Source: Gephyromycinifex aptenodytis
GTDB taxonomy: Bacteria > Actinomycetota > Actinomycetes > Actinomycetales > Dermatophilaceae
Length of the DNA: 64,000 nt
NCBI RefSeq assembly: GCF_012277275.1
Contig: NZ_CP051155.1
Span: 1,240,001 to 1,304,000 of the forward strand
Reading direction: 5' to 3'
Of the stretch, positions 31,561 to 40,138 are shown piece after piece. The first letter of the stretch is position 1. Every line of letters starts with the position of its first letter. Below the pieces are notes generated by a model. It was not told the origin of the DNA. It saw nothing but the letters and a program-made list of their open reading frames with translations, and did not search any database. A program made the position numbers and the translations under genes.

Positions 31561-33117
31561 GTGCTCATCGGCATTCCCCGGGAAAGGCTACCGGGAGAGA
31601 CCCGGGTGGCGGCCACCCCCGCAACGGTCGCCCAGATCATCAAGCTCGGATACGACGTCGTCATCGAGTCCGGGGCGGGATTACTCGCCTCGCTGGATGA
31701 CGCGGGCTACGCGGCTGCAGGTGCCCAGATCGCAGCGACCGACGACGTCTGGAACGCCGACATCGTCTTCAAGGTGAATGCACCCGAAGACGACGAGGTT
31801 GCCCGGATGCGCGACGGCACAATGCTCGCCGCGCTCATCAGCCCCGCCCTCAACCCAGAGCGCGTGGAGATGCTCGCCGCGCGCAACATCACCGTGCTGG
31901 CGATGGACGCGGTGCCCCGCATCTCACGTGCCCAGTCCATCGATGTCCTCAGCTCGATGGCCAACATCGCTGGATACCGGGCAGTGATCGAGGCCGCCAA
32001 CGAGTTCGGTCGGTTCTTCACCGGACAGGTGACTGCCGCCGGCAAGGTGCCACCGGCCAAAGTCCTCGTCGTCGGTGCCGGCGTCGCAGGTTTGGCCGCG
32101 ATCGGAGCCGCAGGAAGTCTGGGCGCCATCGTGCGCGCGACCGACCCGCGCCCTGAGGTCGCGGAGCAGGTGCAGTCGATGGGCGCTGAGTTCTTGGACG
32201 TGGAGGCCGAGAAGGTCGTCTCCACCGATGGTTACGCCAAGGAGACCGGCGAGGACTACAACCGCAAGGCTGCTGAGCTATACGCCAGGCAAGCCCCTGA
32301 CGTCGACATCATCATTACGACCGCGCTCATCCCCGGCCGTCCGGCGCCTCGGTTGATCACCGCCGAGATGGTGGCCTCGATGAAGCCCGGAACGGTCATC
32401 GTCGACATGGCCGCCGCCAACGGCGGCAACGTGGAGGGGACGGTTGCCGGACAAAAGATCGTCACCGACAACCACGTGACAATCCTGGGCTACACCGACC
32501 TCGCGGGACGGCTTCCCACTCAGGCGAGCCAGCTGTACGGCACCAACCTGGTGAACCTGCTCAAGCTGCTCACCCCAGGCAAGGACGGCCGGCTCGTGCT
32601 GGACATGGAGGATGTCGTCCAGCGCGGCATGACCGTCGTCCTGGACGGCGAGCTCATGTGGCCCCCGCCACCGGTCCAGGTCTCGGCTGCCCCGGCGCAG
32701 AGTCCAGTCGGCGCCACGGCAGCCACTGCCGCTAAGGCGGCCCCGGAGCCCAAGAAGCCGATGACCCCTGCGGTCAAGATGGCGATGATCGGCGTGGCAG
32801 CGATCGCCTTCCTGGCGCTGGCTGCCGTCTCCCCCGAACCGTTCCTCGGGCACTTCATGGTGTTCATGCTGTCCGTGGTCATCGGGTTCTACGTCATCGG
32901 CAACGTGCACCACGCTCTGCATACCCCGTTGATGTCCGTCACCAACGCCATCAGCGGCATCATCATCGTGGGTGCGCTATTGCAAGTGGGGCATCCGGGT
33001 CGAGCCTGGGTTTCCTTCCTGGCATTCATCGGCATCCTCGTGGCGAGCATCAACGTCTTCGGCGGGTTCACCGTCACCGCTCGAATGCTCGACATGTTCC
33101 GGAAGGACGACGCCTGA
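31561..33117 (+). CDS. pntA: NAD(P) transhydrogenase subunit alpha
   Basis: Proton-pumping transhydrogenase subunit, 518 aa, membrane-bound. Residues ~1-375 form the NAD(H)-binding domain I ([20 protein letters not shown], then [20 protein letters not shown]). A Pro/Ala linker follows, and then four membrane segments (from about residue 405) of domain II. The two alpha parts, split into PntAA and PntAB in many bacteria, are fused here. GTG start with AAGGAG seven bases upstream. A -10-like TAGTCT lies at 31495-31500. The stop overlaps the pntB ATG. Confidence 0.96.
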   Translation: MLIGIPRERLPGETRVAATPATVAQIIKLGYDVVIESGAGLLASLDDAGYAAAGAQIAATDDVWNADIVFKVNAPEDDEVARMRDGTMLAALISPALNPERVEMLAARNITVLAMDAVPRISRAQSIDVLSSMANIAGYRAVIEAANEFGRFFTGQVTAAGKVPPAKVLVVGAGVAGLAAIGAAGSLGAIVRATDPRPEVAEQVQSMGAEFLDVEAEKVVSTDGYAKETGEDYNRKAAELYARQAPDVDIIITTALIPGRPAPRLITAEMVASMKPGTVIVDMAAANGGNVEGTVAGQKIVTDNHVTILGYTDLAGRLPTQASQLYGTNLVNLLKLLTPGKDGRLVLDMEDVVQRGMTVVLDGELMWPPPPVQVSAAPAQSPVGATAATAAKAAPEPKKPMTPAVKMAMIGVAAIAFLALAAVSPEPFLGHFMVFMLSVVIGFYVIGNVHHALHTPLMSVTNAISGIIIVGALLQVGHPGRAWVSFLAFIGILVASINVFGGFTVTARMLDMFRKDDA

Positions 33118-34553
33118 TGGCCACCTCACTGACCCTCGTCCAGGGCGCCTACATCATCGCGGGACTACTTTTCATCCTCAGCCTCGCCGGGCTCTCCAAG
33201 CACGAGACGGCGCCCGCCGGTAACCGGTACGGCGTCATCGGCATGCTGATCGCCCTGGTCATCACCATCCTCGCGGCGGTCGGCGGCGTGGACGCCGCCG
33301 GGGTCGAGAACGACCGCGCCGGCTCGGGCGTCCTCGGGTTCGGCCTGATCTTTGTGGCTATGGCCATCGGCGCCGCCATCGGAATCTGGCGCGCTCGCAG
33401 CGTCGAGATGACCGGCATGCCCGAGCTCATCGCGCTGCTGCACAGCTTCGTCGGTCTGGCGGCCGTACTCGTCGGCTGGAACAGCTCCTACGAGCGCGTC
33501 CTGGTCAACCCGGGCGTGCATGACGTGGAGGTTTTCGTCGGCGTCTTCATCGGCGCGGTGACCTTCACGGGCTCGATCGTGGCGTTCCTGAAGCTGAGCG
33601 GCAAGATCAAGTCCGCCCCGCTCATGCTGCCCAAACACAACCTCATCAACCTCGGTGTCATCGCCGCGTTCGTCCTCATGACGGCGCTGTACACGATGCT
33701 GGGGCACGACCACATGGTCCTGCGCCAGCTGCTGCTGGGCCTGATGACGCTGGTTGCGCTGTTCCTGGGCTGGCACCTGGTGGCCTCGATCGGCGGCGGC
33801 GACATGCCGGTAGTCGTCTCGATGCTGAACAGCTACTCGGGTTGGGCCGCTGCCGCAGCGGGCTTCCTGCTGAACAACGACCTGCTCATCATCACCGGCG
33901 CCCTGGTGGGTTCCTCGGGTGCGTTCCTGTCCTATGTCATGTGCAAGGGCATGAACCGCTCGTTCCTCAGCGTCATTGCCGGCGGGTTCGGCTCGGACGG
34001 CGCCGTGGTCGGTGAAGCCGTCGACTATGGCGAGCACCGTGAGATCACCGCTGAGGACTGCGCCGAACTGCTGCGCAATGCCAGCTCGGTCATCATCACC
34101 CCCGGCTACGGCATGGCTGTGGCGCAGGCGCAATACCCTGTCGCCGACCTGACCCGCCGCCTGCGTGAGCGTGGCGTCAACGTCCGTTTCGGTATCCACC
34201 CTGTCGCAGGTCGCCTGCCCGGCCACATGAACGTGTTGTTGGCCGAAGCCAAGGTTCCCTACGACATCGTCTTGGAGATGGACGAGGTCAACGATGACTT
34301 CGCGGCCACCGACGTCGTCCTGGTCATCGGAGCCAACGACACCGTGAACCCGGCGGCCCAGGATGACCCGGGATCGCCCATCGCGGGTATGCCGGTCCTG
34401 GAGGTGTGGCACGCCAGCGACGTCATCGTCTTCAAGCGCTCCATGAACACCGGTTATGCCGGTGTGCAGAACCCGCTGTTCTTCAAGGAGAACACCCAGA
34501 TGCTCTTCGGCGACGCCAAGGATCGCGTCGAGGACATCCTGCGCGCGCTGTAA
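33117..34553 (+). CDS. pntB: NAD(P) transhydrogenase subunit beta
   Basis: Partner subunit, 478 aa. About eight or nine membrane segments (residues ~1-275) are followed by the NADP(H)-binding domain [57 protein letters not shown] and [18 protein letters not shown]. Translationally coupled to pntA (TGATG). Together the complex makes NADPH from NADH using proton motive force; no NADPH-demanding pathway gene lies beside it. Confidence 0.97.
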   Translation: MATSLTLVQGAYIIAGLLFILSLAGLSKHETAPAGNRYGVIGMLIALVITILAAVGGVDAAGVENDRAGSGVLGFGLIFVAMAIGAAIGIWRARSVEMTGMPELIALLHSFVGLAAVLVGWNSSYERVLVNPGVHDVEVFVGVFIGAVTFTGSIVAFLKLSGKIKSAPLMLPKHNLINLGVIAAFVLMTALYTMLGHDHMVLRQLLLGLMTLVALFLGWHLVASIGGGDMPVVVSMLNSYSGWAAAAAGFLLNNDLLIITGALVGSSGAFLSYVMCKGMNRSFLSVIAGGFGSDGAVVGEAVDYGEHREITAEDCAELLRNASSVIITPGYGMAVAQAQYPVADLTRRLRERGVNVRFGIHPVAGRLPGHMNVLLAEAKVPYDIVLEMDEVNDDFAATDVVLVIGANDTVNPAAQDDPGSPIAGMPVLEVWHASDVIVFKRSMNTGYAGVQNPLFFKENTQMLFGDAKDRVEDILRAL

Positions 34554-34570
34554 CCATCAGCAACTGTCGG

Positions 34571-34601
34571 GGCGGGGTCGGCCATTGCGGCCGGCCCCGC
34601 C
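34571..34601 (+). terminator. Hairpin terminator of pntAB
   Basis: 13-bp inverted repeat with one G-U pair (GGCGGGGTCGGCC, ATTGC, GGCCGGCCCCGCC) starting 18 bases past the pntB stop. The convergent aroQ gene ends 36 bases further, so it may serve both. Confidence 0.65.
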
Positions 34602-34636
34602 TCTGCGTTCCCTGGCCGCGTTCGGGACCGAGACGC

Positions 34637-35098
34637 TCAGCTGAGTGTCGGTGCGGGAACCAGCCGGTGGGCCAGCGCGCTCAGGGCGAACTCATAGCCC
34701 AGCGGCCCGCATCCGGTGATGACGGCGAGCGCGATGTCCGAGAGATAGGAGTGGTGCCGGAAGGGCTCCCGGGCGTACACGTTCGACAGATGCACCTCGA
34801 CGAGCGGAGCATCGCATGCCGCGAGCGCATCCCGCACCGCCACCGAGGTGTGCGTGTACGCGGCCGCGTTGACAACGAACCCCGCCGCCGCGCCGCGCAG
34901 TTCCTGGATGTGTTCGACCAGGACGCCCTCGTGGTTGGACTGCCGGAACTCGATGTCGAGCCCCAATTCCTGGGCGACCACGCGGCAACGCCGTTCGATA
35001 TCGGCCAGCGTCGTCCTGCCGTAGATCTCCGGTTGGCGGGTGCCGAGCAGATTCAGGTTCGGGCCGTTGAGCACGGCCACGAGGGGGCGAGAAGTCAT
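34637..35098 (-). CDS. aroQ: 3-dehydroquinate dehydratase, type II
   Basis: Dodecameric type II dehydroquinase, 153 aa: interconverts 3-dehydroquinate and 3-dehydroshikimate. Motifs: [21 protein letters not shown] (catalytic loop with Arg and Tyr), [31 protein letters not shown] and [19 protein letters not shown]. The start at 35098 is the family start. It is 91 bases after an MFS transporter gene on the same strand and not beside other shikimate genes, so a role in quinate or shikimate breakdown is as possible as one in aromatic biosynthesis. Confidence 0.94.
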   Translation of the reverse strand: MTSRPLVAVLNGPNLNLLGTRQPEIYGRTTLADIERRCRVVAQELGLDIEFRQSNHEGVLVEHIQELRGAAAGFVVNAAAYTHTSVAVRDALAACDAPLVEVHLSNVYAREPFRHHSYLSDIALAVITGCGPLGYEFALSALAHRLVPAPTLS

Positions 35099-35189
35099 AC
35101 CCCCATGATGGCGCTCCCGGCAGCACCGCACGTGGCCCGTGGCGGGCGGGTCGGGCCCGGGACCGCCCACCGGTGGTGGCGGGCCACCC

Positions 35190-36539
35190 TCATTCCAGAG
35201 CGCGGTCGCGTTGCTCGGGCAGGAAGAGTGCAGCCGCGGCAGCGATCAGGAACGCCACCCCGAACACGCTGAACGTCAACGTCTGTCCCCCCCAGCCGGA
35301 GAGCACCGGCACCAGCAGTGGCGCCAGGATGGAGGCGATGCGGCCGAACGCCGCGGCCGATCCGGAGCCGGTGCCCCGGATCGAGGTTGGATAGATCTCG
35401 GGCGAGACCGCATAGAGCGCCCCCCAGGCTCCGAGATTGAAGAAGGACAGCGCGCACCCGGCGACGAGGATCATGGTGACGCCCGCGACCATCCCGAAGG
35501 CCGCCGCAGCACAGGCCGAGCCGAGCAGGAAACTGGCCAGGGTGGCGCGCCGGCCCCACTTCTCGATCAGGTAGGCCGCCAGTGCGTAACCCGGAAGCTG
35601 GGCGAGGGTGATGATGAGGGTGTACTCGAACGTCTTGACCAGCCCGTAGCCCTGCAGGTAGATGAGCGTGGGCATCCAGATGAAGGCGCCGTAGTAGGAC
35701 AGGTTGACCATGAACCACACCGTCCACAGTGCGGCCGTGCGACGGCGGTAGAGCCGCGACCAGATCCCGGGCGAATGCTGGGCAACGGGCGGCTGCGTAA
35801 CTTCAGCTACTCGCAGCCCGTCGGGGTCGTCCGGGGCTGCCACCCCCGCGCTGCTCTCGAAGATGCGCACCGCAGCCTCGGCCTCGACCAGGCGTCCCTT
35901 GCTCTCCAAGAACCGTACCGACTCCGGCAGTCCGTACCGAACCACGACGGCGTACAGGGTCGGCACGATGCCGACGGCCAGGGCCCACCGCCAACCGTTA
36001 GGCCCGGAGGGCACAACGAAGTAACCGATCAGCGCCGCGAGGATCCAGCCGAGCGCCCAGAACGACTCCAACGCCACGACCATCCGCCCGCGAATGGCCC
36101 GCGGTGAATACTCACTGACCAAGGTCGAGGCGACCGGCAACTCGGCGCCCAGGCCTAACCCCACGACGAAGCGCAGGGCGATCAACGCCGCTACCGAACC
36201 GGCCAAGGCCGAGGCGCCGGTGGCGATCCCGTAGATGAGCAGGGTCAGCGCGAATACCTGTCGGCGCCCGATGCGGTCGGCCAGGAGGCCGCCCACGCTG
36301 GCCCCGATGGCCATCCCGACGAAGCCGATCGAGGCGAGGATCGACAACGTGCCCTCGCCCAACCCCCACTGTTTACTGAGCGCCACCATGACGAAGGAGA
36401 TGAGGCCGACGTCCATGGCGTCCAGAGCCCAGCCGACACCGGCCCCGACCAGGAGGCGGCCATGAGCGCGGGTGGCGGGCAGTTCATCGAGGCGTTGCGA
36501 CCTGGAAAGCCCGGACGGTTCCGGGGCTGGATGACTCAC
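35190..36539 (-). CDS. MFS transporter (metabolite:H+ symporter type)
   Basis: Twelve-helix major facilitator of 449 aa. The first helix has [18 protein letters not shown] with the paired aspartates of the aromatic acid/niacin-type symporters; [14 protein letters not shown] is the loop 2-3 motif, and [17 protein letters not shown] with RGRMV the helix 4-6 signature. A central loop with Asp/Glu-rich sequence separates the halves. The gene lies upstream of aroQ on the same strand; an aromatic or hydroaromatic acid substrate is a guess from that neighbour. Confidence 0.85.
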   Translation of the reverse strand: MSHPAPEPSGLSRSQRLDELPATRAHGRLLVGAGVGWALDAMDVGLISFVMVALSKQWGLGEGTLSILASIGFVGMAIGASVGGLLADRIGRRQVFALTLLIYGIATGASALAGSVAALIALRFVVGLGLGAELPVASTLVSEYSPRAIRGRMVVALESFWALGWILAALIGYFVVPSGPNGWRWALAVGIVPTLYAVVVRYGLPESVRFLESKGRLVEAEAAVRIFESSAGVAAPDDPDGLRVAEVTQPPVAQHSPGIWSRLYRRRTAALWTVWFMVNLSYYGAFIWMPTLIYLQGYGLVKTFEYTLIITLAQLPGYALAAYLIEKWGRRATLASFLLGSACAAAAFGMVAGVTMILVAGCALSFFNLGAWGALYAVSPEIYPTSIRGTGSGSAAAFGRIASILAPLLVPVLSGWGGQTLTFSVFGVAFLIAAAAALFLPEQRDRALE

Positions 36540-36759
36540 GAGCGCTCCTTGGGATGGTCGGTTGATTCCCTGAGGTGTGCGTAGTCCTAAACCTGCTCGC
36601 CGCCCATGGCAAGGGCGCCGAGGTAATTGTGCCTGGGAGTGGCTCCTTCCGCAGGTGCGCAGAAGCTACCGGCCGCTCGGATCGGGCCCGGTCGGCTGCG
36701 CACCTGACCGCAATGACCTCAGGCGTCGACCCCTCAGTCGGGTCGGTGGCCGGTCGGGC

Positions 36760-37569
36760 TCAGGCTCGCTCGTTCTTATCCACCTCACCGAAGCGTGGCT
36801 TCTCCTTGGCTAGAAAGGCGCGGACCCCCTCACGGAATCCTGCACTGGAGTAGACGTGTTCGAGCAGACGCTCATCGGTGCTCGGGTCTACACCGGATTC
36901 GGTGATAGCCAGGAGTTGTTGCTTGGTCGCCCGCAGCGTCATCGGCGCAGCCTGCAGCACCCCCTCGATGAGCGCTTCGAGTTCACGTTCCAGTTGCTCG
37001 GCGGTGGGGCATACCGGCAGCACCGCACCTACCGCGTAGGCGCGCTCGGCGTCGATCAGCCGCGAAGCCAGCAGCATTTCGCGGGTCAGCGCCTCACCGA
37101 AGATGTGGACGCAGCGCTCCAGCAGCGGCCGCGAGAGCGCGTTGCCGAGGGTGCGCGCGATCGGGTACCCGAACCGCGAGGCGCCGGTGACCAGCCGCAG
37201 GTCACAGTAGGTGGCCACGCCGAGGCCCCCTCCTACGCACAACCCGTCCACCGCGGCGATGCTCACTTGTGGCAATCGGAGCAGGGCGTCGAGCATCTTG
37301 CGGACCCGGGCCTCGTATTCCACCGCTTGCGCGCCGGAGGTCATCCCGGCGAACTCCGAGATGTCGTTACCGGCCGCAAACGCGACCGACCCGGCGCCGC
37401 GCAGGACGAGGACCCGAGTGTCTGGGTCCTGGTCCAACTGGGCGAACAACTCCAGCAGGCCGATGTACATCGCCGTGGTGAAGGCGTTGTGCCGGTGCGG
37501 CCGGTTGAAGGTGATTTCGACGACCCCTTCGCGGCGATGCACGAGCAGTTCGTCAGTAGTGGGTTTCAT
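36760..37569 (-). CDS. Crotonase-fold protein lacking canonical catalytic glutamates
   Basis: Enoyl-CoA hydratase/isomerase superfamily, 269 aa. The CoA-binding and oxyanion features are there (VAFAAGNDISEFAG, DGLCVGGGLGVATYCDLRLV). Where hydratases have Glu in GGGCELA, however, this protein has GGGLGVA, and where they have PE before the second loop it has FGYPIARTLGNALS. Classical hydratase chemistry is therefore doubtful; isomerase, lyase or thioesterase activity is possible. The start at 37569 has GGAG at good spacing. It starts two bases after the stop of the BtuF-like gene, so the two are co-transcribed. Confidence 0.82.
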   Translation of the reverse strand: MKPTTDELLVHRREGVVEITFNRPHRHNAFTTAMYIGLLELFAQLDQDPDTRVLVLRGAGSVAFAAGNDISEFAGMTSGAQAVEYEARVRKMLDALLRLPQVSIAAVDGLCVGGGLGVATYCDLRLVTGASRFGYPIARTLGNALSRPLLERCVHIFGEALTREMLLASRLIDAERAYAVGAVLPVCPTAEQLERELEALIEGVLQAAPMTLRATKQQLLAITESGVDPSTDERLLEHVYSSAGFREGVRAFLAKEKPRFGEVDKNERA

Positions 37570-37571
37570 GG

Positions 37572-38384
37572 TCACTCCTCGGGGGGGATGGCGGCGCGGA
37601 TCTGGGTTGACAGCACGGTCGGTGCCTGCACCATGGCAGGTCCGTACCAGGTCAAGTGCCGACCGCTGACCAGCGCCGCCGGAGCATCGAAGGCTTCCGG
37701 GCCGTCGTCGGCGGAGAAGGCATACGGCTCGTCCGGCAGGATGGCCAGGTCCAGCGGCGGGAGGTCGGCCAGGGCGATGCGCGGGTAGCGCTGCGGGTGC
37801 TGCGCGAGGACGTTGTCGACTCCCAGACGGGCGAGCACATCCCCGGCGTAGGTGTCGGAACCGACGTACATCCACGGGCGGCGCCAGATCGGGATGGCCG
37901 CGCGTATCCGCCGGCCACCAGCCTCACTCGGTTCGAGCTGCGTGGCATTGGTCGTCAAGACCGGGCACGCCTGCTCCCAGGCGCGGCAAGCTGCCTGCAG
38001 CCAGTCCCGCTGCGGCGCCCGGAGTGCCTCTAGCAGGCGCCCCATCGAGTCCAACGCACCCTGGACCGTTCGGATGTCGGTGACCCAGACCGATACCCCC
38101 GCTGCCCGCAACCGCTGCACATGTTCGGGTTTGTTCTCCTCTTCGTTGACCACCACCAGATCGGGGCGCAGCCCGATGATGCCGGGTAGGTCAGGGTTCT
38201 TGGTGCCACCGAACCGGGGCACGTCCAGTTCGCCCGGGTGGGTACACCATTGGGTGGCTCCGACCAGGACACCCGGGCAGGACAGCGCCAGAGCCTCAGT
38301 CAGCGAGGGCACCAGTGAGACCACGCGCGTGACCAGCTCCGGAAGCTCGATGGGGGTTTGCAGGTCGTCGGGCAGTACAGCCAT
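37572..38384 (-). CDS. Cytoplasmic BtuF-like helical-backbone metal receptor protein
   Basis: 270-aa protein with the fold of cobalamin/siderophore-binding proteins: RVVSLVPSLTEALAL at the start, GATQWCTHP, KNPDLPGIIGLRPDLVVVNE and a helical connection, then a second lobe with PWMYVGSDTYAGDVLARLGV and DLAILPDEPYAF. No signal peptide or lipobox is present, whichever start is used, and no ABC permease or ATPase is beside it, so it probably works inside the cell. Such soluble homologues are known in genomes but poorly characterised. Its partner gene is the crotonase-fold protein just downstream. Confidence 0.75.
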   Translation of the reverse strand: MAVLPDDLQTPIELPELVTRVVSLVPSLTEALALSCPGVLVGATQWCTHPGELDVPRFGGTKNPDLPGIIGLRPDLVVVNEEENKPEHVQRLRAAGVSVWVTDIRTVQGALDSMGRLLEALRAPQRDWLQAACRAWEQACPVLTTNATQLEPSEAGGRRIRAAIPIWRRPWMYVGSDTYAGDVLARLGVDNVLAQHPQRYPRIALADLPPLDLAILPDEPYAFSADDGPEAFDAPAALVSGRHLTWYGPAMVQAPTVLSTQIRAAIPPEE

Positions 38385-38539
38385 GGCCACAGTCTGCCAA
38401 CCACCGCCTCGGCCGGGGCCGCTGCGCGCCTTGCGTCCGGGCAAACTCGCCGTATCGCGCACGCACGCTGACCCCTTACGCTGTGCCACCCTCGAATCTG
38501 ACGGCGCCGCAATGAGGTTGCCGAGATAGGAGTCTCATC

Positions 38540-39922
38540 GTGGCCAGTAGCACGCAGAACGCGGCACAGCCGGAGCAGCAAGCCCTGCGCTCAGGCATGA
38601 AGGGCCGCCACCTGGTCATGATGAGCCTGGGCAGCGCAATCGGCGCCGGGCTCTTCGTCGGCTCAGGCGCCGGGATCGCCGCGGCCGGACCTGCGGTACT
38701 CATCTCCTACATCGTGGCCGGGCTGATCGTCGTGGCGATCATGCGCATGCTCGGTGAGATGGTGGCGGCTTCACCGGACAGCGGGGCATTCTCGGTCTAC
38801 GCCGGGCGTGCGCTGGGACCTGCCGCGGGCTTTGCGATGGGGTGGTTGTGGTGGATCCAGCTCGTCGTGGTCATCGCCGCCGAAGCCACCGCCGCCGCAC
38901 AAATCCTCGTCGGAATGTGGGATTTCGCTCCGCAGTGGGTGTTGGCTCTGGTGTTCATGGTGGCCTTGACGGCCGTCAATCTCATCGGTGTGCAGCACTT
39001 CGGCGAGATCGAATTCTGGTTCGCGTTAATGAAGGTGGCCGCGGTGATCGCCTTCCTGGTCGTGGGACTGGTCTACCTGGCCGATTTCCTGCCCGCGCCC
39101 TCCCCCGGCCTGAGTAACCTCACCGCGCACGGCGGCTTCGTCCCGCTGGGATGGCACGGGATCGCAGCCGGGCTCCTGGTTGTCGTGTTCGCCTTCGGCG
39201 GCATCGAGATTCTCGCGGTAGCCGCCGCAGAGACAGAGAACCCGGCGCACAACGTGGACCGCGCCATTCGCACCGTGGTGTGGCGGATCCTGGTGTTCTA
39301 CATGGGGTCGGTGGCCATCATGGTGGCGGTACTGCCGTGGAACGCCAAAGGTTTGAACGCCTCCCCCTTCGTGGCGGTACTGGAGCAGGTCGGCTGGCGC
39401 TATGCCGCGGTCGCCATGGGCGCGATCGTGGTGTTGGCGCTGCTCAGCGCCCTCAACGCCAACCTCTACGGCGCCTCGCGGATGATCTACTCCCTAGCCC
39501 AGCGAGGCCTGGCCCCGCACGCTCTTACCCCCCTGGACAAGCGTGGGGTGCCCCGCCGCGCGGTCTTCGCCTCGGTCGCCTTCGGTTTTGTGGCGGTCTT
39601 CCTCAATTACGTGTGGGCCGAGGAAGTCCTGGGCATTCTGCTCAACGTCGTCGGCTCGACGATCATCGTCACCTGGATCGTCACGATCTGCTCGCATATC
39701 GTCTTGCGGCGTAGGGCCGAGCAAGCGGGTGTCCGTCTTCCGCTACCGATGTGGGCTTTCCCGTATCTGTCCTATCTGACGTTGGCCGCTGTGCTCGGCA
39801 TCGTCGCATTGGGGATGACCGTGCCCACGATCCGTGGTCAGCTGCTCGCGACCGGCAGCTTGATGGTGGTGCTGCTCATCGTCGGCCGACTACAGGCGGG
39901 ACGCTCGGGGTTCTCTGAGTAA
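38540..39922 (+). CDS. Amino acid permease (APC superfamily)
   Basis: Twelve-helix permease, 460 aa, of the AAT family (GABA, aromatic or D-amino acid permease types). The first helix has the substrate-binding SLGSAIGAGLFVGSG motif, followed by AAGPAVLISYIVAG and MLGEMVAASPDSGAFSVYA. GTG start with AGGAGT seven bases upstream. Substrate cannot be read from sequence. It is transcribed away from the BtuF-like operon. The last segment ends in a short cytoplasmic tail. Confidence 0.9.
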   Translation: MASSTQNAAQPEQQALRSGMKGRHLVMMSLGSAIGAGLFVGSGAGIAAAGPAVLISYIVAGLIVVAIMRMLGEMVAASPDSGAFSVYAGRALGPAAGFAMGWLWWIQLVVVIAAEATAAAQILVGMWDFAPQWVLALVFMVALTAVNLIGVQHFGEIEFWFALMKVAAVIAFLVVGLVYLADFLPAPSPGLSNLTAHGGFVPLGWHGIAAGLLVVVFAFGGIEILAVAAAETENPAHNVDRAIRTVVWRILVFYMGSVAIMVAVLPWNAKGLNASPFVAVLEQVGWRYAAVAMGAIVVLALLSALNANLYGASRMIYSLAQRGLAPHALTPLDKRGVPRRAVFASVAFGFVAVFLNYVWAEEVLGILLNVVGSTIIVTWIVTICSHIVLRRRAEQAGVRLPLPMWAFPYLSYLTLAAVLGIVALGMTVPTIRGQLLATGSLMVVLLIVGRLQAGRSGFSE

Positions 39923-39979
39923 CGGACGAAAGCGGGACGATAGCGACATTTCGCTTTTACAACGCACACCGCTCATCTT

Positions 39980-40059
39980 CAACTCAGTTGTATGCATGTT
40001 CCAGGCCCCCACCCCGATGGTCGCTATACAGTCGACTTAGTCACTTGCCGGTAACCGGC
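39980..40059 (+). promoter_or_regulatory. Palindromes upstream of the secreted repeat protein
   Basis: The 216-base gap before the secreted protein gene is AT-richer than its surroundings and holds two palindromes, CAACT-C-AGTTG (39980-39990) and GCCGGT-A-ACCGGC (40047-40059), with a -10-like TATACA between them (around 40025). A regulated promoter is likely, but no clear -35 is seen. Confidence 0.3.
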
Positions 40060-40138
40060 GTTCGAGTTGGGGAGCTCGACGACTGATGAGCTGGGTTTCA
40101 GTTCGTCCTGGGGATTTCGCTGACCATGGGGGGAAACC

